Of a stretch of DNA of 64,000 bases, positions 24,305-35,486 are shown in pieces. The position numbers and the translations under genes are program-made. The notes under the pieces are model-generated. The model did no database searches. It had not been told where the DNA came from and worked only from the letters and a program-made list of their open reading frames with translations. The stretch comes from Rhynchospora pubera. Its lineage: Eukaryota > Streptophyta > Magnoliopsida > Poales > Cyperaceae. The stretch is from assembly GCA_028095005.1 (NCBI GenBank), contig CM051460.1, positions 62,163,676 to 62,227,675 of the forward strand, in the 5' to 3' direction. Numbering within the stretch: position 1 is the stretch's first letter; each line of letters opens with the position of its first letter.

Positions 24305-26476
24305 GTTATATATTGTGTTGTGTGAGTGAGGTAACTAGCTAGTTACACTTTGCTACGGGGTCTGAGACTGTTAGCTAGCTTTTATATATAACCAGCACGC
24401 GTTGGATGTATACTATATAGAGTATGGTATATTAAATTAAATTGATGTCTTTTTTGCGTGAGTTTGACTTGAGGCTCTCATTGCTATTTAATGCACAAAC
24501 ATTTGGTGCCTGACTAACGAACTCAGAAGAACAGAACAAATCAGAACAGTGTGCTTAATTGCTGCACTGTTTGTATGCATACGGGGATGAATTTAAATTA
24601 GGTAAATAAAAAAATCACGACATGCTCTCAACAATAACATGATCTCAAAACAACTTTTATGTGCTCCAACGCACTGAACTCTTCATTTAAGAATAAATAA
24701 AAACAAAGAAAGTGTTCTTTAAATTTGTTGGGAGTGTTCCCAAGTCTTCCTATGCATGCCGAAAGTCCAATCTCAAATTGCTCCTGGACAAGTTAATCAC
24801 AATGTTTTCACAAATTAGGCAGGCAGGCAACCGTACTGTTAGAATTTGATGCATGCATGATGCATTAACAAGAGAAGCGTGCGTAGCGTATATATAATAT
24901 ATTGCATGCGCAAACATATATAGATATAGTTTGAGACAAGCATAGCACTTAGTGGATGTTATCTTGCTCAAAACTATAAATGTTTTATTAAAAAAAAATG
25001 TATGATGAATAAAGGACACGCGAACAACATATTGTATTAAACAATTTTGACGACCATCTTTCAGTTAAGTAGAAAGTATATTTGTTATAAAATTATTATA
25101 TAGACGTATTGTTAGCTTTATAAAGTGGATTTATATCAAAATTTATTTCATTTTCGTGCTAGTTGTATCTATCAAAAACAACTAAATGTGGACTAGCTAG
25201 CTATGGAAAAAACCAATTAAGATTTTAATTGATGATAAAAGTTATATTAAAGCGAACATTTCAGATGTCAGATTTTCAAATCATAATTAATTATTCATGA
25301 TTAAAAATTGTCAAGTTTTTTTTTAAATAACTTTTCTCTCTTGAATATCTTTATCTTTTATTTTTATGATTAAAGGACGCTAGCCGTTTGGCTGTGACTG
25401 TAGAGTAGAGGATATGAATCGACTCCAAGCCGGTTATTTATGAATTATTTTTGTTTACTTTTTTTTTTGGAAAAGTTAGGCGGAGGTCAATCGATACTTA
25501 ATCAGTCAATATTAGATATATCTGTAACCCGGCGAGATTAGCGCAGGAAGATTGAACTCACTTGGACAAGGATTGATGCAAACACATGACAGAGCCATCA
25601 AAGAGGAAGAGGTTTGGCTTACAGCATTTTATTATTTTTAAAAATACAATTTCATTCGTTGCTACTTGATGACTTTTTGTAATCGAGTTTGATGGCTGCT
25701 AGTCGCTATGCGTCGAGAGGTCATTTGACAAATCCATTAATTCGTGTTAATTTAAATTTCTCCTCATTGGGATTCCCTAATTTGAACAAAAGTTGGAGGA
25801 ATTGAGTTAATGCCAGGTGCATCTTTTGCTGTCTGCTGACCTGGGGCTGGGGGTGAAATTAACCCGTAATATATAAATAAAGCATGTGAAGGATCTACGT
25901 AATATATATGATATGAGAGTGTGATTTATTTAATACATACCAATATTATTATAATTATAATAAAAGGTTCAAGTTTCGAGGTTATTCGGCACTGTGGGCA
26001 CCAAAAAATCATGCAAACTGCGGTTACTGAATACTGACCAACTGCTTCAATATTTAAGTTTTGACGTGAAAGAGCAAGGTATAAACTTTGTTATCAAGAG
26101 CGCGCGCTGACGTGTGTATTTATTTCGGTAGCCATGTATAATTTGCCTTTGTTAAAATTGATATGTATAGTTAAGTATATTTCTTATTGTACATCGTGTA
26201 TTAAATTTGTAAAAAAAATTCAAATAATAAATTTAATTTTATAGTGGTATGTCCATATTTTTAGTTTGTAACATGGGGGTAGCATATATGATGTTAGATC
26301 AATTGGTAAGTCGTGTATGTGGTATGCTGCTGACATAAAATTAATTTATGTTGTACTGCTTTGGTCTAAAATAATATGTTGAACTGGTTAATATATTTAA
26401 GTTATGGATTGCGTGTAGAAATTTGTGATGGAATCGTATTCATATTTCATGGGTGCAGGGTGCGTTGCGTATGTCA
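24305..26476. other. Acyltransferase promoter side and AT-rich intergenic sequence
   Basis: A TATATA stretch near 24383-24390 could serve the minus-strand acyltransferase gene. Beyond that no gene or transposon with defined ends was recognised. Confidence 0.35.
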
Positions 26477-26562
26477 TAATTGAATGGTAGGTGCTGAGGT
26501 TAAAATGGTAAACGTGCATAATTGAGTGGTCGGTGCTGAGGTTAAAATGGTAAACGTGCAAA
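26477..26562. repeat. Two tandem 42-bp units
   Basis: Two nearly identical copies of a 42-bp unit containing GGTGCTGAGGTTAAAATGGT and AAACGTGCA, each preceded by AATTGA(A/G)TGGT. In the minus-strand frame it repeats a 14-residue unit, but there is no sign of a real protein. Confidence 0.7.
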
Positions 26563-26678
26563 ATGAATCCGCTGTCATAAAATAATAAAGTATATCGATG
26601 ACAATGCTGCATGTCGTTGGATCGTTAATTCACCGACCGGTAAGGCGGTAAGGATAAACTTTAAATGGCAACATTTAG

Positions 26679-26836
26679 GAGCCGTTTGGATGTGTCCGGA
26701 ATTTGCAAGAATAACAAATTTTAGACATAAATTTATTATAAATAATTTAAATTTTTTACAAAATTACATACTTTCCAATAAATTTATACCTATATATAGA
26801 AAATTTCCCAAATTTCTAAGCGATCCAACCGGCCCC
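26679..26836. mobile_element. Tourist-like MITE, copy 4
   Basis: Starts GGAGCCGTTTGGATGTGTC and ends GCGATCCAACCGGCCCC. It carries the family core in inverted orientation (AAATTACATACTTTCCAATA). Confidence 0.65.
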
Positions 26837-27558
26837 GACAGTATTAGTTCGGATAAGCTTTGACTCTTAAGCTAACGTATTATATATAAACTTTAAAAAT
26901 AGAAAACCTTGTTCTTCTGTTATGCTAAAACTGGACAGATCCAGTCCACTCAAAAGATACAACCAAAGGAAATCTCCAGTCAACAAAATATCGCTCCTCT
27001 GCTGGTAGCGTAGGTAGAATTTCACGTAAGACAGGACGTTAAATATAGACATAATGTAATAAAAAAATTTAAAATAAATAATTCTAAAATAATGTAACAT
27101 AAAAAAATTATGAGAAATTAAATATTATAGTAACAACACAAGATCTAAAATAATAATTCAAGAAAATAAAAAAATAAATATATAATAATTTCATACAAAT
27201 TTTTATTTTTTTATAATTTTACATAGTAGATTCATTAGGGATTTCTTTGAACACTTCTCTCTATATACACGCACGCTACAAGACAATTAACGCGCACACT
27301 ACAAGATAATCATTCATCTAAACATTTGCCATTATGTTCTAAATTTTATTTTAATAAATTACATTGTGGAGGAAGAAAGAATGTGATTCGATAGGAACAA
27401 ATACTATCTAGTTTCCTGTGCGAATTTTCAAGAGTTCCTAAGTGATTTAGATCAGACGTAACCTATCCACCTAGGTTATTCAAATTTCTGAGATGAGTCC
27501 GTACCTCCTTTTTTTTTTATTGACAAATTATAGTATATCTCAAGTAAATTTTTTTTTT
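26837..27558. other. Intergenic, AT-rich
   Basis: No gene recognised; the minus-strand open frame at 26867-27100 has no family resemblance. Confidence 0.35.
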
Positions 27559-27563
27559 AGGTG

Positions 27564-28923
27564 TGATAAATAGTTTTCATAACTAGTATTTCTACCATTT
27601 ATAGATACTAATATGCTTTTTTCATTTTGTACAGGATTTACGCAATGAGACTATTCGACACGGCATTTTCATTGATTTTGACATGACTGGCGACCCACAG
27701 ACCTGATTGGCGACCCACCGAGAGCACCAGCGGGTAGCAGATGAAAAATGACGACATAGAAGATTCCAGCAGGCCGCTGAAAAAAGATAAACCGACTGCC
27801 AAATATAGCACAGTCAGTTTTGCAACTTCTCTACTACGTTTTGAGTCAAATTTGGAGCGACACAGCCTTCTATTTAAACCAGAAGCCTTGATGCTAGACT
27901 AGTTCGCAATTAGAGAGAAATTACAGCTATAGTAAGAGAGAGCCACAGCTTTCCAGCGGGTCGCCAGGATCACCAGCGGACCGCCGGAAGAGTAGCCGAG
28001 AGCAGAAGGATAGAGTTCAAGTTGCATTATGTTGTAATCTTGATTCTTTCTCATGTTTTCTTTCATTCTAGATACCTATTTGTCTTGTATGATGTTTACT
28101 CGTGAGTAGATTCGTATTTAGGGGCCATGGTAGTGAATTTTTTATTTATATTAGTTTGCTCGCATACGTCAAGTATGGGCCTTGCTTGATTGTTTGATGG
28201 TTAAGTCCAAACCAAACCTAAGTTATTTGATACGATTGTACCAACTTGTAGGTTTAAATTGAGAGGTTTAACCAGAATTAAATAACAAGAGTTAAGTCCT
28301 TTCCAAGAGCGAAAGTCCAAGGAATTCATAGGTTAGAAAAGTATAAAACTTGTAGAAACTAGACCATGAAACGAGACTTGAAATCAAGGTTATATTCGAG
28401 AGTGTTTGAGTAAATTGATTGTTAACCAGACCTAAGATGAGAGTTTGATCTGAAACCCCCAACCTAAACACAAATCCCTACACAAGGAGACTTCTAAATT
28501 AACTAAAAGTTGAATCTGCCTTAGCCATAGTGGACCGCCAAGTAGCCAGTGACCAGTTAACAGGTTAAGCGACCTGAGTTATGTTAGCAAGCCGCTTCGA
28601 GAGTCAGCGGGCCGCCAGAATCGGAGTAAACTAAACATTTAGTTTATCTTAACCCCTAAGTCTTAATTAGCTATTTGATTACTCATTAATTGTGATCTAT
28701 TAATTTAGAATTTACTTAACTATAATTTTTACTTAATTGATTAATCTGTAACAAATCAATTTTCTTGCAACCAATTAGTTTAGTGAATTAAATCAAATTA
28801 GAACTTAATTTTTTCAATCTGTTTTTGTGGTTCGACCCAGAAATATTTAGACAATTGTCGTACGCTTGCGATTAAATTTAGGTAGATTAAGGTATAAATT
28901 TAAGAGCAGAAAAATCCACATCA
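27564..28923 (+). mobile_element. Solo LTR, probably Ty3/gypsy
   Basis: The segment starts TGATAAATAG and ends AATCCACATCA (TGAT/ATCA ends). It is flanked by the perfect 5-bp direct repeat AGGTG (27559-27563 and 28924-28928). Near its right end is TTTTGTGGTTCGACCCAGAA, a motif often found near the end of plant Ty3/gypsy LTRs. A TATA-like CTATTTAAACC lies near 27870. No primer site or coding region adjoins it, so this is a solo LTR left by recombination between two LTRs. At 1360 bp it fits a full LTR. Confidence 0.75.
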
Positions 28924-28928
28924 AGGTG

Positions 28929-29320
28929 GGCCCTTGGACACACCAAAAGTTATGTAACTCGTCCTTGGATGCGTGATTTGCATCTAAAGGTGGTGGTTCC
29001 TTTGTTTACATTTGTATATAACTATATATATGTACGATTGTGGTTCGATCCCTCGTCATTTTCTATTTTTGTTTATTTTTATATATTTTTTTTTCTTAAG
29101 GAAAAAATTACTCTCTTGAGTGACGTTTTTTAAAATGACACGATACAACGTGTTGGTATGACACATACATGTTGGCACGACACGATACGATACGACACAA
29201 TATCTCATCATTGTCATTAGAATCAATCACAATTTTGTGGATGGACGGACGAGCGAGGGTGCAGGAGTAGCTGTTGCACCTTTGTGATCTTAATTTTTAC
29301 TGTATTATTGTTGCTAATTT
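28929..29320. other. Intergenic
   Basis: AT-rich; holds a short ACACGATACGATACG repeat (about 29138-29205) related to the one at 19450-19610. No gene seen. Confidence 0.4.
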
Positions 29321-29340
29321 TGAGAATACTACATATAAAG

Positions 29341-29870
29341 TAGGGTGATTTATATTTATGCCATTACAAATATTCGAAATTAGAGATATGTCATCACTAA
29401 ATGACAAATTATTTTTTTGCCACTATAAAATAAAAAAATTAGTTTTTTTTGCCATCGAACAATTATATGACAATTTTACCTTTTTAATTATGCCACTATA
29501 AAAAAAAATAGTAATATGTCATAACAAAAATATAATTGGTTTTTTGTCATTATAAATCATTAACAATTAGTTTTATGTCACTTTCAAAATAACAAAATTA
29601 TTATATGCTAATGGTGCATAAAAATAGTGGCAAAGATCTAATTAGTCATCCCACAATAGCATAATTCTAATTTTCAAACAAAAGAAAAGGATTAAGTTTT
29701 TAAGATTTATTCACAAAAATCTTTGGGGAAATTGTTTTTATGCCACCTCAAAAGAAGGAAATTATGAAAATGCCACTCAAAAGTTAATTCTTCTATAAAT
29801 GCCACCATGACCATGTAAAAGTGCTACATGAACCCCAAGAATTGTCCCCAAGAAGAACCAGATGGTATAA
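29341..29870 (+). repeat. Left arm of the inverted repeat
   Basis: Repeated units TATGCCA(C/T)(T)ATAA, TATGTCATAACAAA and AGTTTTATGTCAC, ending with TTTATGCCACCTCAAAAG, AAAATGCCACTCAAAAGTTAA and ATAAATGCCACCATGACCATG. It is the diverged reverse complement of 46790-47600. Confidence 0.65.
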
Positions 29871-29944
29871 TCAAACCTGAAAAAGCCAACCTAGGATATT
29901 TTTGAAATAAAAGTCATTTAAGAATAAACCAGTAGAAATTCTAA

Positions 29945-30379
29945 AAATTCTTACAAAATTTTATTTTCCCTACGAGCGATTGGCGCCTCAGCGCAAACAA
30001 CACAATTTATAAGGAAGCACTCAAAGCAACCGAATCAATCCATTCACCAGCGGCCGGTTTTGTCAGGCCACAAGACATCACTGGTCGAGCAATAGACGTA
30101 CAATTTAAGCAAAATAACACAATTATCCAATTGTTGCTTAAATTAACTGAAGAAGTTGAAGATCTGAAAGCAGCAGTTAAGAAAATAGAAGCTACGAAAG
30201 GAAAGGAAGTCACTCAACCTGACGACCTGACTGACTCCCTTGATCAGATCCAGCAACAACTTCAGAAGCTGAGCTTAGGAGAGCCCAACAAGCCAGCAAT
30301 ACCAAAACCGAAAGGCAAACTCTTTGTGTTCAAAAACCCAAAAGAAATATTTGAAGCCGAGAAAAAGAAGACAACATGA
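29945..30379 (+). pseudogene. Endogenous badnavirus ORF2 (virion-associated protein)
   Basis: The frame is open from just after a stop at 29942 to TGA 30377-30379. No clear ATG start exists in the open part, and ORF1, which should precede it, is not recognisable. The protein carries a coiled-coil stretch (LLLKLTEEVEDLKAAVKK) and ends in a Lys/Pro-rich tail, features known for badnavirus P2, a nucleic-acid-binding virion-associated protein. Its stop overlaps the next ATG as ATGA, the usual badnavirus ORF2/ORF3 junction. Identity rests on this arrangement and on the downstream polyprotein. Confidence 0.7.
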
Positions 30380-33300
30380 GCAGAACACAAACAACAACGG
30401 AGGCAGCAAGACCGTCAGTATCAGAAAGAGACACAAACCAAATTCCTACTGTAGAAGACCAGATCCGTGGCTATCGCCTTGGGTCTAGACTCAGATTTGA
30501 GGCTCAAAGGAGGCTCCCTGGTCAGTCTCGACGGTACCAGCGAAGCCTTGAGTCACAAATAAACCCTGATGCTGAGCTCAACATCTCCCAATACAGACGA
30601 GCACAGCAAGTCCCAGCAGAAACTCTGTACCAAGCCGGATGGTCAGAAAACAGACACCGGGTATACCAACATTACTCGGATGAAAGAATATTGGTTACAG
30701 ATGGCCAGCAAGTGGAGTTACCTTTCATTTATGAAGAAAGCTTTAATAGGCTTTTACAAGAGGGGCTCCAACACTTACATATCGGACTAATTATGGTTCG
30801 ATTATACACGCTGCACAGACGGAGTGTAGGTGTGAATGCACTAGTGTTAATCAGGGACACTAGATGGCGAGATGATAGAGCTGTTATTAGCTCTATGGAG
30901 ATGGATCTTACATCTGGAACGCAGTTGGCATACACTGCTCCAGATATGACTCTAAGTATCCGTGACTTCAGAGATCACATTCAACTAGTGATTCAAACTC
31001 ATGGGTATGAAGGATGGCAAGGTGGTGAGAGTAATCTTTTACTCTCAAGATCCCTAATTGGACGACTATCCAATACAAGTCACACAAATTACAGATACAA
31101 TGTTCAGAACGTGGCGGACCACCTAGCAAGCCGAGGAGTTCGGGCCATCCCTGGCTCGCAAAGGACAACTGCAGAACTCCAAGGAAGACAATGGCTTGTG
31201 AGACCAGCTGTTATCCCACAAATCCAGAATCCCCAAGCAGCACGAATTCGAACAAGGACAGACGGCTCATTGTCTGTCAGATTTTCGGGGTATACAACAA
31301 CAACCCTCGAACAAGAAGCTATTCGTGGAGAGAATGATGAGGAAGAACTTGAACAAGAATTCATCAATCTACTCACAATAGATGATGATTGGCCACTCGA
31401 AGATGACCCAGAATTCCCAGAGATCTATTCAGACCCTGAGGAATTCAGTGAAGGTGACGAAACTGAACAAGATGATGGTTCCTTATTAGGAAAATGGTTC
31501 TTGGCAATACTCAAAGCCGAACAAACTGAACCAACAGTTGAAATGATGGAACCAATAAACCCGTATCAATGGTTTGCTATTGAACAACTAGACAACGAGG
31601 ATGAACTTGTGCAAATGACATTTGCAGAGTTTAATTGGCTAGAAACCATTGATGCAGAAAGTGAGTGGTTTGAGGAACAAGCCCTGATGATGACTTGTCA
31701 ATGGGATGAGTCAGATGAAGATGAGACACTCTCTATGGTGCGATTCCTATCTCAATTAGATGCACCAACAAACCAAGATGAAGACTTGTTAAGTCTTCTA
31801 GCGAAAGGTGGTGGGGAAGATGCCAGTTCCAGTTCTCCAAATTCTAAAACAAAGTGGGACGAAGATCTATTCGAGACGGTTTATATGGTAGAAGAGATGA
31901 AATACCCACAATTCAAAAATCTCAAAAAGAAAGTGGAGACGGTACTCTCAACCGCAGAGTCTTCACTCACAAGGATACCACCTGAACCAATCATGGGACC
32001 AGCCATGTACCCACCTGGTTAAAGACAACCCCAGAATCCCCAAATACCGGAGATAAAAGCACGGTTGTGCAATATCCGCGGTGGTTATGCAAGGCAAATG
32101 AACGAAATGTTTAATTTGGCAACAGCCCAAGCCAGTCAAGGCGCAATCCTGTTTTTACCAGAAGATATTGGGCTATACTCAGAAGTTATCTCCCGATGGG
32201 AATCGATCACGCTCAACCTGATAAATGAGAAAAACTGGGCAGATAACAAATCAAAGGTCAACTACATCGAAAATCTCCTAGGCGAAACGGAGAAAAAGAC
32301 CTGGATTCAGTGGAGAATGGCATTTCCCACTGAATATGAAGAACTAGTGAACATCGCCGATGATCCGCAAAATGTAATATCACAAATCAGACGAATGTTC
32401 CTGTTGGAGGACCCGACAGCCGGGTCCACTGAAGAACAAGATCGAGCGTACAACGACCTGGAGAGGCTTTCATGCCACAATGTGCAAGATCTTTTCGACT
32501 ATATAAACGATTATAAGATCTTAGCGGCAAAATCAGGAAGAATGTACATATCTCCTGAACTCTCAACAAAATTTTTCAGAAAAATGCCTCCGATCATTGG
32601 TGGAGAAATTGAGAAGGCGTTTACTGAGAAATACCCAGGCAATACTGTAGGAGTTATTCCAAGAATACATTTCACCTACCAGTACCTAGCAGAGCAGTGT
32701 AAGAGAGTTGCACTCCAAAGAAGTCTCAAAGATCTCTCATTCTGCAGCCGCATACCAGTGCCAGGTTATTATCAAAAGAACAAGAAGTATGGTCTTAGAA
32801 AGGCAAAGACATACCGAGGAAAACCACACGATACGCACATCAGGGTATTCAAAAGGAAGCATGCAGATAAAGTAAGTAAATGCAAGTGCTTTATATGTGG
32901 TGAAGAAGGACATTTTGCCCGCAACTGCACAAGACAAAAGGGCAACATTGCAAGAGCAGCCATAGTCGAAAATCAATATCTAGATGACGACTGGAATGTG
33001 CTCTCGGTAGATCAAAATGAACCAGATAGTGATGCAATCTGTTCATTTTCTGAAGGGGAAGGAAGTACGGGTCATTCTTTAATGGCTGGTATAAATGAGG
33101 TACCATACGAAACCGCAATGATGATAACAAATGAAGAAATCTCATGGCGGGTAGTGATCTCAGTGCCTCAAGAAATCCAAAACTGCGCGCATCAATGGGA
33201 GGATAACAGTCCAGTGGCGCAAGAATTCATGAAGTGTCTGTTCTGCAAAGAACAGACTAATCCAAGGATGAGAGCACATTGCAGTATATGTCGTTTGACT

Positions 33301-33707
33301 GTCTGTCCGATGTGTTCAAGATTCAACCTGGGAAGAAGGCTAACAATACAAAAATCAAATCTCCAGTATGACAACAAAGATACCCTAATCAATGAGCTGA
33401 TGGGGTATACAAATTTCCTCTTAGCAGAAAATCAAAGGCTAAAGGAAAGAATTGAAGAATTGGAGATGGGAAAGGATCGGGATGAAATGCGAGATCCAAC
33501 AAAAGGAAAAGCCCCGGAAAAGCCGATTCTTGAAGGAGTAGATTCGGATGACGAAGCAATTGAAAACTATATCCAAAAACAAAATGGAGTAGTAATCAAG
33601 ATGCTGACAGATAGAAACGAATACATTAGTACCCAAGTTCCGGATCCAAGAAAAGGGAAAAGAGTCTTAAACAGACTCTATAATATTGAGCTGACAATGG
33701 AAATACC
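30376..33707 (+). pseudogene. Endogenous badnavirus ORF3, 5' part (movement and coat regions)
   Basis: Starts at the ATG overlapping the ORF2 stop. One frame runs from 30376 to 33707 with a single in-frame stop, TAA at 32020-32022. The first third corresponds to the movement-protein region and is followed by a long acidic linker. Next comes the coat region with the zinc knuckle CFICGEEGHFARNC (32887-32928, C-x2-C-x4-H-x4-C), and then the second cysteine cluster typical of badnaviruses (about 33235-33318). The reading is cut at 33707 by a retrotransposon with a 5-bp duplication ATACC (33703-33707 and 43394-43398). Few disabling changes in 3.3 kb suggest fairly recent integration. Confidence 0.85.
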
Positions 33708-35471
33708 TGTTAGAAAGTGTGCTAATTTTCATTTTTATGCTAATTACCAATTAATTAACCAAGCAAACATAGCACACACAAGATCTAGTACACAAGCTAT
33801 TGAAACACACGAGAAAAAGGATTGGAAGTATAACTCTCTTGGTATCGCAACCAAGAGGCTCGTTCCAATGCGTTGGTGTCGGTGGCGTGCTCTCCAAGAA
33901 CCTCCACGCCGTGCTCCTCGAGTCCACTAAGGAATTAACCACCTTCTCTAATCAATTATGCTAGTAATTGAGAGAATTGTGCCTAATTCCAAAGCTTTCC
34001 CTTTCTAGTTAATTCTCCAATTAATTTAGTGGAAAAGCTTGCTCAACACATGAGCTAGGTGGTGTGTGGAAGAGAGAAAGGGAATGAAAAATTCTGAAAT
34101 TTTTCTTCCCTTGGTGTGAGGTGCGGCCAAAGAGAGAAGGAGAGAGAGAGGAGTGTGGAGGCTAGGGGTTTGCTCCCAAAGAACACCCCTTTATATAGGC
34201 CACTCAACCTAGCTCTCATCCAACATTACATGGACAAAAATGCCCCTTGCCCTAGCCGCACCTACCTACCCCATATTTGGGTTGGGCCTCAAGTTAAGTT
34301 GAGCCCAATACTCTTCCATTTAAATGCACCTTCCATTGGACATTAAATTAACCAATTAATTTAAAGCCCAATTAGCTCAAATAATTAAATGTGTTGATTA
34401 TAATTAATTATTAACTATTTAATAATTAATATGGAATTAGTCAATGCATTAAATTATTTCTATATGATCTATTTGACTTAATTAATCATAACGGTCCATA
34501 ACGGCATACGATTAATTAATCAACTTATCATATTTTGCAAAACCAATTGTTGCAAATAAATAATTAATGCACGTGTGGTTAAACACCTTATTATGTGTGA
34601 CCCTTTGAGGATTTATGCTATGTTGGACATGGAATTAAATCGCTATTTAATTCCAATAATCATAAGCGGTATCTAGCAACACGTTATGATTCCCAATTCA
34701 CATAAATAGTGTACTGCTACAATATTTCAATCCTGCATAAGAGAATAATCAGTTTCTCTATTTTGATTCTTATGTCTCACGATATCATCGTATAATCCAA
34801 GATAGGAATGTGTCATTCTTGCAGATTATACGTTTCTTGATCTAGAGATAATTGTATAAAGTTGCATGCAAACAATCTATCTCCATCAAGGGGCCCAAAC
34901 AGATATCGTCACTCACTAAGTGAATTAATGAGGGACATACGGTTTTCTTGATGATTAACTTTTCCCCGCACAATTCAAGAGAACATAAATAAAGTCCGTA
35001 TAGCAGCCCTTATCGGGAATCAGCGGTAGACAGTATTTATTGAACCTATCCTCATGTGGAAAAGATAAACATCTCAAACTTAGAACCAAAATCACAACGA
35101 AATAAACAATGACACATAACACAATCCATATGTTTATTTCGATGGGTCAAGTCCTGTGCTATGTTCCATAACATACACATATGCAACTAAGTTGGTAACT
35201 CTTTACCTATGATTAGTAGAACTTAATCATCACTTAACTTGCATACTAATCTTTTATGATAATTAATGTTCCTTGTTAATTATCAAGATTATGGATCGTT
35301 TAGATTTATTATTGTCATTCTAAAGAATGATCGACAGAGATCTACAATTCAGATCCTCAACCTGAATGATCTGTCAATAATAAACCTAGGAACAGATGAT
35401 AAAATATCATCCCATACATAAACTAATAATTAAGTCATTAAATTATTGACTTCTAGGACATAACTCTAACA
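33708..35471 (-). repeat. 3' LTR of copy A
   Basis: On the minus strand it runs TGTTAGAGTTATG... to ...CTTTCTAACA. A TATA box (TATATAA, plus coordinates 34191-34197) sits about 1.27 kb into the LTR, so the long U3 lies at the right and R-U5 at the left. It differs from the partner LTR by eye only at 33833 (A versus C at 41755) and 35333 (G versus A at 43255). Confidence 0.93.
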
Positions 35472-35486
35472 ATCTCCCACTTGGCC
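35472..35486 (-). other. Polypurine tract of copy A
   Basis: On the minus strand GGCCAAGTGGGAGAT abuts the 3' LTR. AAGTGGGAGA before TGTT is the usual plus-strand primer form in many plant copia elements. The same tract is at 56511-56525 in copy B. Confidence 0.8.

Noticed and set aside
33708..33930. ORF3 frame continues for about 70 codons into the LTR
   Set aside because: This is chance read-through into the R-U5 part of the retrotransposon; the same peptide occurs at the other LTR (41630 onward), far from any viral frame.
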